The notes below the pieces were generated by a model that saw only the letters and a program-made list of their open reading frames with translations, was not told where the DNA came from and did no database searches. From NCBI GenBank assembly GCA_965223035.1, contig OZ244980.1, positions 4,526,001 to 4,590,000 of the forward strand: a stretch of 64,000 bases of DNA. Reading direction: 5' to 3'. This document shows, piece after piece, positions 15,162 to 24,599 of this stretch. Within the stretch, counting starts at the first letter, position 1. Each line of letters opens with the position of its first letter. The translations under genes and the position numbers were made by a program. Origin of the DNA: CAMDPA01 sp965223035 (GTDB taxonomy: Bacteria > Pseudomonadota > Alphaproteobacteria > Rhizobiales > Hyphomicrobiaceae).

Positions 15162-17662
15162 TTGGTGCCTGTGTCGACATCACCAAAGACGCGACGGTTC
15201 ACGTTGGTTCTGTAGATGTATTCGCCGAGGTGTTTGAGCTCAAAGCGCAGCATCACCGTGCGATCCGGCTCCAAGTCACGCGCCTCGTTCTTCAGATGCG
15301 TCTGCGTGTACGACGCCGTCAACACAAAACATTCGTCTGCATAACGCAGCGCCAGCACCTCCTGCAGCGACTTTTTAGCATCGATGGAATAGCGGATCTG
15401 GCCGCTCACTTGCCACCGCTGCGTCAGCTGTAGCGCGAGCGCGCCGAGCAACTCTTGCTGGTCCTGCTTCAGGTCGAGCGCAGAGCTGGCAGCGGTGAAT
15501 GAATGGATGCCCTGAAAACCAAGCGGCCCAAGATTAAGCCCGATCGAGCTGTCAGCCCGGCGCAACTTTCGGCTGTCGCCGTCGAAGCGGGCTTGCGAGA
15601 CGGCGTGGAAACCGGCGATCGGAGAGACATAGAGACCAAGAACATAGTCAGAGGCGGCGCGTTGCAGACCGCTGACTGGCGAGTACAGAAACCGGCCGTC
15701 GGAATCGACACCTGGGTCGCGGAAGATGTTGTCTCCGGACAGATGATAGCTCTGGCCGGCGAGCACGCGCACCGAACCGCCATTGAAAGACTGGAAGGTG
15801 TATTGCAGACCGTAGTTGGCCCGCACGCCGACGTCGATGCGGTCAAAGCCTGAGGTCTTGTCCTCGAACAGATTCATATCGTCGAACACGATGCTGCGTG
15901 CATCCAGATCGGGTAAACGGCGTTGATTGATGCTGTTCTGCCGAGCCACGATCTGGGCTACCGGTTCGACCGTGTGTACCGCATTTTGGCGGGTGAACAC
16001 CCACGGATAGGCGTAGAGCAAACCGGCGGTGCCGACGCCGCGCGCAACTGTCTGGTCGTCCTGGATCAGCCGGGTATAGGGGTCGACGGTTTCCTTGGTG
16101 GTGATCAAGTCGCCCCGCAACGCCACGAACGGCGTGTAGGTTTGGCCGATCCCGTCGGTCAGCGTCCGCCGCCAGTTAACGCTCGCGGTGAAGCGATTGA
16201 CGTTGGTGTTCGCGAAGCGCGTCTTGTCGGTACCGTCGATGAAATTATAGCTTTGCCAATAGCTGACGACATTGCCATTGAGCTGCAGCTCGCCCCCTAA
16301 GATCGGATTGGCGGCCACGTAGTTGTAGTCGACCACCGGCAACACGCGGCTCGCCGCAGCTTGGGAGTCGGTGGGCGACGTGATCGGATTGGCCAGCGCC
16401 GCCGCGCTCAATCCCAAGGGTTCATTCAAGAAAAGACCGCCGACCTGGTAGAGCCGCGCGCTGAAATAGTTGCGCTCACTCATCCCGGTCAAGTACGCGG
16501 TGTTGACGCGATCCGTCAGCAGGACGTTGTCCAGCCTGTAGAACTGTCGAAACGCACGGTCGGATTCGGCAATGACATCCCAGCCCAGGCTCCACCAAGA
16601 GGACAGCGAGAAATTCGCTTCCGATTCGATGCTGCCGCGCCAGCGATCGCGCAACTCCGGATTCACTGCTGTGTCGTTGTTCTGGCGAATGCCCGCCAGC
16701 GTCAGGGTGTGCTGCCCGGTGACATCGCCAAACCGCAGCTTCTTGCGCCAATCGCCCTGCCAAAGCACACCTTGCTTTGCCATGTAAACGGGATTGAACA
16801 GGACGTCGGAGCTTGGAGACAGGACGAATAGATACGGGACCTCGGCTGTGAAACCGAAGCGCTCAGAGCTGCCGATATTGGGAATCAGGAAGCCCGACTT
16901 TCTTTTGACCGATGGGTCGGCGTGTTGGAAATAGGGCAGGTAGAAAATCGGCTGCCCGAACACCTGGAACTGAGCATCCTGATAGGTGATGGTCGCAGCG
17001 TCCTTGTCGTGCACAATGCGCTCCGCGGCGATGCACCACAGCGGCGGCTGCCCCGGATCATTGCGGCAGGGTGTGAACTTGCCACCCTCAAACTCCGTGA
17101 TGTTGCCATCGCGGCGGATCGCGCGGCGTGCCACGATCCGCGTTTCGTCCTTGCCAACCAGGCTGAGCGATTCAACGAACGCCTCTGCAAAGTCGGCCGT
17201 CGTGACGATGTGCTCGCCGTTGATGACAGCGCCGTCCGGCTGGCGCAGGCGGACGTTACCTTCCGCGGTCAGCGTGTTCTGGTTTTGATCATAGATGACG
17301 CGATCCGCGGTCAGCACGTTATCAGCATAATTGATCTCGACATTGCCGCGGGCAATGACGCGATTGCGCCGCGAGTCGTATTCGAGTTCGTCGGCATTGA
17401 GGTACAGCGGCGTGGCAGGATTGGCGGTGGGCAAAGGACCGACGATGCCGGCTCCAGGAGGTCCGAAGGTGGGATTTGACTGAGCCAACGCCGCGGGCGT
17501 GGTCGCCGCCGTCCAACTCAACACCATCACGGCCCAGACCGCGCGAACCAGCATCCGCCGTGCACCCGCAAGGCACACGGCCGATCGTGGCCGGCATCGT
17601 GTCTGACCGCGACGCGTCACAAACCCGCCTCTCTGTCGCTCAGGCGACGTTTTTCCGTCCAA
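15158..17662 (-). CDS. lptD: LPS-assembly protein LptD
   Basis: Up to 834 residues. The start could be 17662, GTG 17620 (AGGCGGG just upstream) or ATG 17554; the last puts the signal peptide first (MLVRAVWAVMVLSWTAATTPAALAQ). The mature N-terminus has the LptA-like OstA domain (LNADELEYDSRRNRVIARGNVEI...LTAEGNVRL), followed by the long outer-membrane barrel with PIFYLPYF and many aromatic strands, ending NVNRRVFGDVDTGTN. LptD with LptE inserts LPS into the outer leaflet. Cys pairs (CRNDPGQPPLWC) are present. The stop codon is supplied by repeat D. The usual surA/pdxA/ksgA neighbours are not here. Confidence 0.93.
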   Translation of the reverse strand: MDGKTSPERQRGGFVTRRGQTRCRPRSAVCLAGARRMLVRAVWAVMVLSWTAATTPAALAQSNPTFGPPGAGIVGPLPTANPATPLYLNADELEYDSRRNRVIARGNVEINYADNVLTADRVIYDQNQNTLTAEGNVRLRQPDGAVINGEHIVTTADFAEAFVESLSLVGKDETRIVARRAIRRDGNITEFEGGKFTPCRNDPGQPPLWCIAAERIVHDKDAATITYQDAQFQVFGQPIFYLPYFQHADPSVKRKSGFLIPNIGSSERFGFTAEVPYLFVLSPSSDVLFNPVYMAKQGVLWQGDWRKKLRFGDVTGQHTLTLAGIRQNNDTAVNPELRDRWRGSIESEANFSLSSWWSLGWDVIAESDRAFRQFYRLDNVLLTDRVNTAYLTGMSERNYFSARLYQVGGLFLNEPLGLSAAALANPITSPTDSQAAASRVLPVVDYNYVAANPILGGELQLNGNVVSYWQSYNFIDGTDKTRFANTNVNRFTASVNWRRTLTDGIGQTYTPFVALRGDLITTKETVDPYTRLIQDDQTVARGVGTAGLLYAYPWVFTRQNAVHTVEPVAQIVARQNSINQRRLPDLDARSIVFDDMNLFEDKTSGFDRIDVGVRANYGLQYTFQSFNGGSVRVLAGQSYHLSGDNIFRDPGVDSDGRFLYSPVSGLQRAASDYVLGLYVSPIAGFHAVSQARFDGDSRKLRRADSSIGLNLGPLGFQGIHSFTAASSALDLKQDQQELLGALALQLTQRWQVSGQIRYSIDAKKSLQEVLALRYADECFVLTASYTQTHLKNEARDLEPDRTVMLRFELKHLGEYIYRTNVNRRVFGDVDTGTN

Positions 17663-18258
17663 CCCACCAACGCCGGTCGTCCGTTGCCGGACACCAGCAA
17701 AATCCTTATCAGCGAACCCAGCCCGTCGGGCCGTCGCGCGATTGACCTAGAACCCCGTCACAAATCCTCAGCGGGCCGCTCATGCCAGGCGGCCCTAATA
17801 TCCCTCAGCCATCCACACGCGGCGTCCGTCCTTATCGTGCCATACTTCCCTTCCGTGCCCGTGCCCACCGTCGGACCATAGCCATGAATTGGGCCCGATG
17901 GAATGTCCGTTGAGCCACACCCGCCGCGCAATATGGCTAGAGCAACCCGCTCGTCATCGGGATCGGATCGATTCCGGTGAAGAGCGCAAAGCTGCTCACC
18001 ACTTTAACAGCGATCATCATCAACCGCGATCTGGCTGGCCGAGGCGGCGTACTGACTCAAATCCGGCACAACTGATACCAACACCCGGTCAAATATGTGG
18101 CAACTGGGGATCAAGTCAGCACCAATCTAGAAGATCATCTGGTGAAGCAACAGATTATACCACGATCAATTGTTGCTGATCGGCCACAAAGCGTGACGTT
18201 CGGGCTATTTAGGGGTGTGCTAATCGTCCCCCTCAGCTGGCGCCTGCAGATGGCGTGG
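17663..18258. other. Intergenic region with a remnant frame and repeat E
   Basis: No intact gene. A short minus-strand frame at 17795-17943 reads VWLNGHSIGP...WSDGGHGHGRE...DKDGRRVWMAEGY and ends in TAG. It looks like the 3' end of a real gene cut off by repeat E at 17937, but I cannot identify it. Confidence 0.35.
17937..18020. repeat. CTAG-bounded element E (degenerate)
   Basis: Starts CTAGAGCAACCCGCTC and contains ATCGGGATCG, then GCTCACCACTTTAACAGCGATCATCATC, matching the middle of the long elements. The far end has lost its CTAG. Confidence 0.65.
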
Positions 18259-18828
18259 TTAGGCCGCAACCTCGGCGCTTACCGCGAACCAGTCTGACGC
18301 CTGTTGAACGCTGGCAAATCGCAGCACGGGCGCAGCATCGTAGTGGTCCCGGTCCCAGCAGCGCGGTCCGACGATGGCCAGCGTGCCGACCCCAGCCGCA
18401 GCGCCGGCCTCAACGTCGCTCCACCGGTCTCCAAAGAGGATGGACCGCGCCAGGTCGAGCTTCAAATCATGTTGAGCGGCCAGGATCATGCCAGGGCGCG
18501 GCTTGCGCCACGGGTGGTCGGCCGCACGATACCGCTCAGCCTCGGCGTTCGGATGATAGGGACAATAGTAAACCGCCGTGATCGGCGTTCCCTGCGCCTC
18601 GAACGCCGCGCACATGTAGCTATTGACCGCGTCAAAGTCAGACAGCGAATAGTCGCCGCGACCGATCCCCGATTGATTGGTGACAACAACGGTCGCCATG
18701 CCACGACAGCTGGCGGTGCGCACCAACTCGAATATGCCGGGTTGCCATACGAAATCAACGATCCTGTGGACAAACGTACGGTCCACATTGATCACGCCGT
18801 CTCGATCAAGCAGTAAGGCGGGCTGCAT
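18259..18828 (-). CDS. gmhB: D-glycero-D-manno-heptose 1,7-bisphosphate 7-phosphatase-like (GmhB)
   Basis: 189 residues from ATG 18828 (MQPALLLDRDGVINVD). HAD-superfamily phosphatase: motif I DRDGVIN with the nucleophile and general-acid Asp, motif II VTNQSGIGRG, zinc-loop region YYCPYHPNAE, KPRPGM (motif III Lys), and FGDRWSDVEAG (motif IV). GmhB removes the C7 phosphate in ADP-heptose synthesis for the LPS core. Its position beside an MsbA-like exporter and lptD agrees. The zinc loop has fewer cysteines than E. coli GmhB, so a related histidinol-phosphatase activity cannot be excluded. Confidence 0.8.
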   Translation of the reverse strand: MQPALLLDRDGVINVDRTFVHRIVDFVWQPGIFELVRTASCRGMATVVVTNQSGIGRGDYSLSDFDAVNSYMCAAFEAQGTPITAVYYCPYHPNAEAERYRAADHPWRKPRPGMILAAQHDLKLDLARSILFGDRWSDVEAGAAAGVGTLAIVGPRCWDRDHYDAAPVLRFASVQQASDWFAVSAEVAA

Positions 18829-18943
18829 CCGAATCGTGCTCCATACGCCGATTATCGGCGAAGGGCCGCGGTAAGACAATGGGGGGAACGCACTTTATCG
18901 CGCCGCAACATCGGCGCACCGCTGCCGTGTGGTCGTTCGGTGT

Positions 18944-20779
18944 CTATGTGCTGGCTGCCGGCTCGCCCGCGCCGACCACCGCTTCGGCCCCGGCGATCAG
19001 CTGCGATTGAGCCAACCGGGCATAGGCACCGTTGCGGGCCATCAGGTCGACGTGTGACCCTAGTTCGACAATGGCGCCAGCCTCCATCACGCAGATCAGA
19101 TCGGCGCTCTGAACGGTCGACAGCCGGTGGGCGATCACCAGTGTCGTGCGCCCTCTGGTAAAGCGTGCCAACGCCTCCTGCACCAAGCGTTCCGATTCGG
19201 TGTCAAGGGCGCTGGTGGCTTCGTCCAACAAAAGAATTGGAGCATCTTTCAAAATGGCGCGCGCCAGCGCCAAGCGTTGGCGCTGACCGCCGGACAGGCG
19301 CGAGCCGCGATCGCCGATTTTGGTGTGGTAACCGTCCGGCAGGGCCACGATGAAATCGTCGGCGGCCGCGGCTTTGGCGGCGGCGACGATGTCGCCCGCG
19401 CTGGCCCCGAGCCGGCCAAGGCCGATATTGACGGCGATCGTGTCATCGAACAGCGTGACGTCTTGGCTGACAATCGAGATCGCACCGCGCAGGGACTGCA
19501 GCGTCACGTCGCAAATATTTTGACCATCGATCAAGATCTGGCCCGCGGTGACGTCGAACAGGCGCGGGACCAAATTGATGATTGTCGACTTGCCAGCGCC
19601 GGAGCGGCCGACCAGCGCGACGGTACCGCCGCCCGGCACAGTGAGGGTGAAGTTGCGCACAGCTAACGAGGCCTGACCGGTGGGATAGCGAAACTCCACT
19701 GCGTCGAATGCGATCTCGCCTGCCTTGACGACCAGCGACCCCGCGCCCGGCCGATCGACCACCCGCGGGCGCTCATCCAGCACCTCATAGACGCGCTCGA
19801 CGGCCGCCAGCCCTTCATTGACCCGCGTTGACAGGTTGCCGAGACCACGGATCGCCGGCGCCATCATGAACAAGACGGTGGTGAAACCGGCGAACTCGCC
19901 GATCGTCGAGTGACCGTTCGTGATCCGCCAGTAGGCGAAACCGATCACACCAGCCACCGCCAAGGCACCCAGCACCTCCAGAATCGGATCCAGCGCAGCG
20001 CGACTGCGGACCGCCTTCATGCGCAGCTTGAGGATATCCTCAAAACTGTTGTCCAAGCGCTCGGCGGCATAGCGCTCCAGGCGAAACGTCTTGATCAGCC
20101 GGGCGCTCGACAACTTCTCGGTGAGCAGCGACGTCATGTCCTCAAGGCCAAACTGGGTGCGCTTGGAAACATCCCGCAGTTTTTTGGAGATCGCCGAGAT
20201 CGGCCAGGCCGCCAGCGGGAAAACCACCAAAACGATCAGCGTCAGCTGCCAGTCCCACCATAGGATGGTGGCCACCAGCGCAATGATCATCAGCGTCTCT
20301 TTGATGGCCGAGTTGAGCGCGGCCTGCGAGCCGAGCTGAATGTAGCCCATGTCATTGGTGAGGCGGGACACGAACTCGCCGGGTCGTCCGCGCGACAGGC
20401 GCTCAAAGTCGGCGTCGACCAGATGTCGGAAGATCCGCTTTTGAATGTCGGTGACCACCCGCGTGACCAGACCGTTGCTAACAACCGCTTGAAGATAGAG
20501 CAAAATGCTTCTGGCGATCGGGACGACAACGATGGCGCCGATCAGCAGCGGCAGCCAGCTGACCTCGCCGTTTTCGATGGTGTCTACCAGCTTGGCCACG
20601 ATCGCCGGATAGAGCGGTGTGATCGCCGCATAAAGCCCCGACAACAGCAACGCCAGACCCAACTGCCGGCGTCGAGGCCGGATCCAATCCATGAAATAGC
20701 GCCCCATCAGGCGCCAGGATCGCTCGTCGAGCCCGAGCCGGGCTGCGAGCCGATTGGCAGTGAGTTCGGCGGTCGTCAT
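18944..20779 (-). CDS. MsbA-like ABC exporter (fused membrane and ATPase domains)
   Basis: 611 residues, one half-transporter. Residues about 30-320 hold six membrane helices (LALLLSGLYAAITPLYPAIVAKLVD, GVIGFAYWRITNG). Residues about 350-595 are the ATPase: Walker A GRSGAGKST, Q-loop SIVSQDVTLFDD, signature LSGGQRQR, Walker B ILLLDEATSALD, and switch His in IAHRLSTV. It works as a homodimer; lipid A flipping is likely given gmhB and lptD nearby, but other lipids are possible. It follows DUF4170 after 42 bp on the same strand, a pairing I know from alphaproteobacteria. Confidence 0.88.
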   Translation of the reverse strand: MTTAELTANRLAARLGLDERSWRLMGRYFMDWIRPRRRQLGLALLLSGLYAAITPLYPAIVAKLVDTIENGEVSWLPLLIGAIVVVPIARSILLYLQAVVSNGLVTRVVTDIQKRIFRHLVDADFERLSRGRPGEFVSRLTNDMGYIQLGSQAALNSAIKETLMIIALVATILWWDWQLTLIVLVVFPLAAWPISAISKKLRDVSKRTQFGLEDMTSLLTEKLSSARLIKTFRLERYAAERLDNSFEDILKLRMKAVRSRAALDPILEVLGALAVAGVIGFAYWRITNGHSTIGEFAGFTTVLFMMAPAIRGLGNLSTRVNEGLAAVERVYEVLDERPRVVDRPGAGSLVVKAGEIAFDAVEFRYPTGQASLAVRNFTLTVPGGGTVALVGRSGAGKSTIINLVPRLFDVTAGQILIDGQNICDVTLQSLRGAISIVSQDVTLFDDTIAVNIGLGRLGASAGDIVAAAKAAAADDFIVALPDGYHTKIGDRGSRLSGGQRQRLALARAILKDAPILLLDEATSALDTESERLVQEALARFTRGRTTLVIAHRLSTVQSADLICVMEAGAIVELGSHVDLMARNGAYARLAQSQLIAGAEAVVGAGEPAAST

Positions 20780-20821
20780 CTGCGCTTCCTTGCGCGATCT
20801 GCGCGCCCCGGCCCGGCTCGC

Positions 20822-21091
20822 TCAGTGATTGTCGTCATCGCTGGCGTGATCGAGATCTGGGTCCAGCAACCGGTGCAAATGAACGATGAAGTAGCGCATG
20901 TGCGCGTTGTCGACGGTGCGCTGCGCAACGGACTTCCAGGCTTTGTAAGCCTCCGCGTAGTTGGGATAGATCCCGACAATATCGAGCTTGTCGACGTTGC
21001 GAAACTCGGTTTCATCCAGGGATACGAGCTCGCCGCCGAACACCAGATGCAGCAGCTGTCGTTGCTGCGGCTCAGCTGAATCAACCATCAT
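20822..21091 (-). CDS. DUF4170 protein
   Basis: 89 residues from ATG 21091 (or 21088); the longer frame upstream to 21334 looks non-coding in style. It contains the DUF4170 core: QLLHLVFGGEL, DKLDIVGIYPNYAEAYKAWKS, AQRTVDNAHMRYFIVHLHRLLDP. A small soluble alphaproteobacterial protein of unknown function, encoded just ahead of the ABC exporter, so probably co-transcribed with it. Confidence 0.85.
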   Translation of the reverse strand: MMVDSAEPQQRQLLHLVFGGELVSLDETEFRNVDKLDIVGIYPNYAEAYKAWKSVAQRTVDNAHMRYFIVHLHRLLDPDLDHASDDDNH

Positions 21092-21489
21092 CCAAATCCA
21101 CCGTATCTGGCCAGCGCCTCCAGGACGGTCACGCCTAACCGATTGCAGCGGCCATCCGACTTGGTCAGCGAGTTGCCTCAATTCGCGTCGCAGCGCAAGG
21201 TCATGCGCCAACGGTGAAGCGGACCCGCACGCTAAGCGGCGGCGCCGGTGGCCGATCACGAACCCAACGTGGCAACCACCTTCGACCAGAAAGCGGCAGG
21301 TGCGGTCGGACCGGAACTCGACCCCATTTGCCACCGCAATTCACACCCGACGGGCCAGCAACCACCCGCTCAGCGAGCGGTTCACCGAGCAAGCCAGCCC
21401 AGCACCGCCACATGCCACGCCTGCCATCCAGGCGCGTTCGCACATATGACATTCACCAACCAATTGGCGGTGCGCATCGTTCGTTTTAC
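21092..21489. other. Intergenic, nothing recognised
   Basis: About 400 bp between the ubiA stop and the DUF4170 start. Several short overlapping frames exist in this GC-rich stretch, none with a recognisable domain or ribosome site. It should hold the DUF4170-exporter promoter. Confidence 0.4.
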
Positions 21490-22443
21490 TCACGACCCGA
21501 ACGCGGCAAGCGCCATGTCCAGGCTGATGCCGCCGAACATCAACCAACCGACCAGCTGGTTGGACTTGAACCGCGCCAGACAGTTGCCGGTATCCTCGGT
21601 GTCGAGCGTTACCGCCTGCCAAGCCAGTTGCCCCGCGATCACCGCCAGCACCACAAACAACACGATGTGCGCGCCGGCCAGCGCCGCCGCCGCGCCCCAT
21701 AACAGGACCGCGCCGGCATAAAGGCCGGCCAGCCACGGCCGGGTGCGCCCGCCCAGCCGTAGTGCCGTCGACTTGAGGCCAAGCATGGCATCATCCTGCT
21801 TGTCCTGATGCGCATAGATGGTGTCATAACCGACGGTCCACAGCACCGCACCGATATAGAGCAGAACCGCCGGCGCCGCGAGCGCACCGGTCACCGCCGC
21901 CCACCCCACCAGCGCCCCCCATTTGAAGGTCAAGCCGAGGACGACCTGCGGCCAATAGGTGTAGCGCTTGGCAAACGGATAGGTCGCCACCAGGCCGAGC
22001 GAACAGATGCCCAGCACGACGGTGAAGAGATTGAACTGGATCAACACCACCAAGCCGACCAGCGACAGCCCAACCGCAAACGCAAAGGCCTGGCGCACGC
22101 TGACCTGGCCTGACGGGATCGGGCGCAGCGCCGTCCGCTCCACCCGTCCGTCAAAGTCACGATCGACAATGTCGTTCCAGGTGCAGCCGGCCCCGCGCAT
22201 GACGAAGGCGCCGACGAAAAACAACATCACGAACCACGGGTCGGGCCAGCTCCGCCCCAGCGAAAGCTCGGCCAGCGCCTGCGACCACCAACAGGGAAAC
22301 AGCAGCAACCAGGCGCCGATCGGCCGATCAAAGCGCGCCAACTTCAGATAGGGCTTGAGCCAACCCGGTGCGCGAGAATCGACCCAATTGCCCGCTGTCG
22401 CATCGGCAATCACGTCGCCGGCTGGCTTGAACGGTGTGGCCAT
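21490..22443 (-). CDS. ubiA: 4-hydroxybenzoate polyprenyltransferase (UbiA)
   Basis: 317 residues, integral membrane. It attaches the polyprenyl tail to 4-hydroxybenzoate in ubiquinone synthesis. The first Asp-rich motif NDIVDRDFDGRVERT and the second YDTIYAHQDKQDD, which bind the Mg-pyrophosphate, are both visible. So is RPIPSGQVS after the first motif. About eight hydrophobic helices fit the family, and the length is slightly above the usual 290-300. RidA lies just upstream on the same strand (37 bp gap). Confidence 0.94.
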   Translation of the reverse strand: MATPFKPAGDVIADATAGNWVDSRAPGWLKPYLKLARFDRPIGAWLLLFPCWWSQALAELSLGRSWPDPWFVMLFFVGAFVMRGAGCTWNDIVDRDFDGRVERTALRPIPSGQVSVRQAFAFAVGLSLVGLVVLIQFNLFTVVLGICSLGLVATYPFAKRYTYWPQVVLGLTFKWGALVGWAAVTGALAAPAVLLYIGAVLWTVGYDTIYAHQDKQDDAMLGLKSTALRLGGRTRPWLAGLYAGAVLLWGAAAALAGAHIVLFVVLAVIAGQLAWQAVTLDTEDTGNCLARFKSNQLVGWLMFGGISLDMALAAFGS

Positions 22444-22480
22444 GGGGCGCCTCGGCAGGGTTCAGGCCGACCAAGGCTGC

Positions 22481-22828
22481 CTACTTGACCGCCGTGACCA
22501 TGATCTCGACCAGGATGTTGGGATTGGCAAGCTTGGCTTCCACGCAGGCGCGGGCAGGAAGGTTCTGACCACCGGTCCATGCGACCCAGACCTCGTTCAT
22601 CTCGGCGCGCAGCGCAATATCGGGGACCCAGATAACGGCGCTGACGATCTTGGATTTATCGCTGCCGGCCAGCGCCAGCAGCCGGTCAATCTCGGCCAGC
22701 ACGCTTTGGGTTTGCGGCTTGATGCTGCCGGCCAGCTCGGTCGGGACCACGCCGGATAAAAACACGAAGCCGTTGGCTTCGACGGCTTTCGATAGGATGT
22801 CGGAGGGTTCGTGGCGGGTGATGGTCAT
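22481..22828 (-). CDS. RidA/YjgF-family protein
   Basis: 115 residues with GGAG in front of the ATG. Family features: FVFLSGVVPTE, IKPQTQSVLAEIDRLLALAGSDKSKIVSAVIWVPDI, NEVWVAW, PARACVEAKLANPNILVEIMVTA, including the conserved Arg (PARA) that binds substrate carboxylate. RidA proteins deaminate reactive enamines/imines from PLP enzymes; this one could be a related subfamily member (the RidA glycine-proline details differ). Probably co-transcribed with ubiA. Confidence 0.88.
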   Translation of the reverse strand: MTITRHEPSDILSKAVEANGFVFLSGVVPTELAGSIKPQTQSVLAEIDRLLALAGSDKSKIVSAVIWVPDIALRAEMNEVWVAWTGGQNLPARACVEAKLANPNILVEIMVTAVK

Positions 22829-23004
22829 CGTCGGCTCCTGTCCAGTGATGTCGGCGTCTTAACACGCCTGCGCGCGAGCGTCAGCGCGCCCCAAGCGCGC
22901 TGCCGCTACATCAGGTCGGCGCGGCGCATTTGACGCCGGGCCCGGCGTCCTGTTCCCTGTCGGCCAGCGATGGCGCGCGATCCGAGCAGGAAAGGACACG
23001 GGCG

Positions 23005-23973
23005 ATGCGGGCAGCCGTGGTGAGCGAATCCGGGCTTGAGCTGCGCGAGGTGGCGCAACCAACGCCCGCCCAAGAGCAGGTGGTGGTGCGGGTCCGCGCG
23101 GCCAGCCTCAACCGTGCCGACCTCACCGTGGTTGCCGGTCAACAGCATGGTCGGGTCGGCGGGCCGGGCACGATTCCGGGTTTGGAATGGGCCGGCGAGG
23201 TGGCCGAGGTCGGCACCGGCGTCACCGATCTCAAGCCCGGCGATCGGGTGATGTGCTCCGGCGGCGGCGGCTATGCCGAATTCGCCGTCACCGACATGGG
23301 GCGGGCCGCACCGCTACCGGAGGGCATGGATTTTACCACCGCGGCGACGCTGCCGGTGGCGCTGCAGACCATGCACGATGCCCTGATCACCAACGGTCGG
23401 CTGGTGGCAGGCGAGGCGGTGATGATCCAAGGCGCCAGCTCCGGCGTCGGGCTGATGGGGCTGCAAATCGCCAAGCTGAAGGGCGCCCGGCTGGTAATCG
23501 GCAGCTCCACCAATGCCGCGCGGCGGGCGCGGCTCGGCGATTATGGGGCCGACCTGACGGTCGATACCAGCCAACCCGACTGGGCCGATCGGGTGCTGGC
23601 GGCAACCGACGGCGATGGCGTCAACGTGATCGTCGATCAGGTCTCGGCCAGCGTCGCCAACGAGAACCTGCGCGCCTGCGCAATCCTCGGCCGCATCGTC
23701 AACGTCGGCCGACTGGGCGGCGCGATCGGCCCGTTCGATTTTGATCTGCACGCGCTGCGCCGCATCAGCTACATCGGCGTCACGTTCCGCACCCGCTCGG
23801 TGGCGGAGGTGCGCGCGATTACTGCGCGGGTGCGCGATGAGCTGGGGCCGGCGGTGGCGGACGGTCGGTTGCGGTTGCCGATCGATTCCACATTTGCCCT
23901 GGACCGGGTCGGGGAGGCCGTGGCGCGCATGCGGGCCAACGCCCACTTCGGCAAGATCGTCCTGACCATGTGA
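23005..23973 (+). CDS. Zinc-independent quinone oxidoreductase (MDR family)
   Basis: 322 residues from ATG 23005 (GGAAAGGAC upstream); the frame is open further left but without signal. GroES-like N-terminal domain (LNRADLTVVAGQQ, PGLEWAGEVAEVG, GDRVMCSGGGGYAEF) and a Rossmann domain with GASSGVGLMGLQIAKLKGA for NADPH. The structural and catalytic zinc cysteines of alcohol dehydrogenases are absent, so it belongs with QOR/zeta-crystallin-type reductases that reduce quinones or enones. Substrate unknown. It stands alone, divergent from ridA-ubiA. Confidence 0.88.
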   Translation: MRAAVVSESGLELREVAQPTPAQEQVVVRVRAASLNRADLTVVAGQQHGRVGGPGTIPGLEWAGEVAEVGTGVTDLKPGDRVMCSGGGGYAEFAVTDMGRAAPLPEGMDFTTAATLPVALQTMHDALITNGRLVAGEAVMIQGASSGVGLMGLQIAKLKGARLVIGSSTNAARRARLGDYGADLTVDTSQPDWADRVLAATDGDGVNVIVDQVSASVANENLRACAILGRIVNVGRLGGAIGPFDFDLHALRRISYIGVTFRTRSVAEVRAITARVRDELGPAVADGRLRLPIDSTFALDRVGEAVARMRANAHFGKIVLTM

Positions 23974-24131
23974 GCACGGATTGGCGGTGGAGCGTTCGTG
24001 TCCGCGATCGGGGAGCGGTTACGGGGCGGGTGGCAACGCGGCAAACCGAGGCTTGGTGAATTGAACGTGCTGAGCGGGCGGCGGATTTGACAGCATCCCG
24101 GTGAGCGGAGATTGAGCGGAGGTTGTGCGCC

Positions 24132-24368
24132 ATGGCCCACATCAACAAGGTGGTCCGCTCGATCGAGGCCGGCGACGGCGGCCAGTGCGTCGACATTTTC
24201 CTGCGCCCTGACGGCACGTTCGGCTTCGAGCAGTATCGCCGCGACGTCGAGGACCGGCGCGGCTGGTTTGCGATCGGCGCGTTCGCCGACGCCGTCTACC
24301 CCGACCAAGCCTCGGCGCTCGCCGCCGCCCGCGCCCGCGTCGCATGGCTGGATGACGTGTTAGGCTAG
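24132..24368 (+). CDS. Small conserved-type hypothetical protein
   Basis: 78 residues from ATG 24132, with GGAGG about 10 nt upstream. Soluble, acidic/aromatic: FGFEQYRRDVEDRRGWF, then ALAAARARVAWLDDVL as a C-terminal helix. I recall similar short proteins in alphaproteobacteria but no function. No membrane segment or signal peptide. Confidence 0.55.
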   Translation: MAHINKVVRSIEAGDGGQCVDIFLRPDGTFGFEQYRRDVEDRRGWFAIGAFADAVYPDQASALAAARARVAWLDDVLG

Positions 24369-24428
24369 CACGCTGTAGGAGCGCCTGCCCAACCGTGTTC
24401 CACCGAATCTAAAGGGTTAGGGGGTGCG

Positions 24429-24466
24429 GGCCGGCACGGCGATTCCGTCTCAGGCGGACATGATCT
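24429..24466 (+). repeat. Dispersed repeat family 2, copy R3
   Basis: CCGGCACGGCGATTCCG then TCTCAGGCGGACATGATC. Same core as R1, R2 and R4. It lies just after the small protein gene at 24368. Confidence 0.6.
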
Positions 24467-24518
24467 CGCAACGCGTCCAGCTTGAAACAACGCTAAGTTA
24501 ACAAAATCTCATCACAAC

Positions 24519-24545
24519 TTGCATTTATTGCACTTGTTGCGTTTG
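24519..24545 (+). promoter_or_regulatory. Three 9-bp direct repeats upstream of the PIN toxin-antitoxin pair
   Basis: TTGCATTTA, TTGCACTTG and TTGCGTTTG follow one another without a gap, about 55-80 bp before the antitoxin ATG, in a locally AT-rich stretch. Antitoxins commonly bind repeated operators at their own promoter, so this is a candidate autoregulatory site. Function is inference. Confidence 0.45.
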
Positions 24546-24599
24546 CGGTAGTTGTGGTAGAAGCAAGGACGTTTGCGTTGAACTCAGGAGAAAAAAGGC

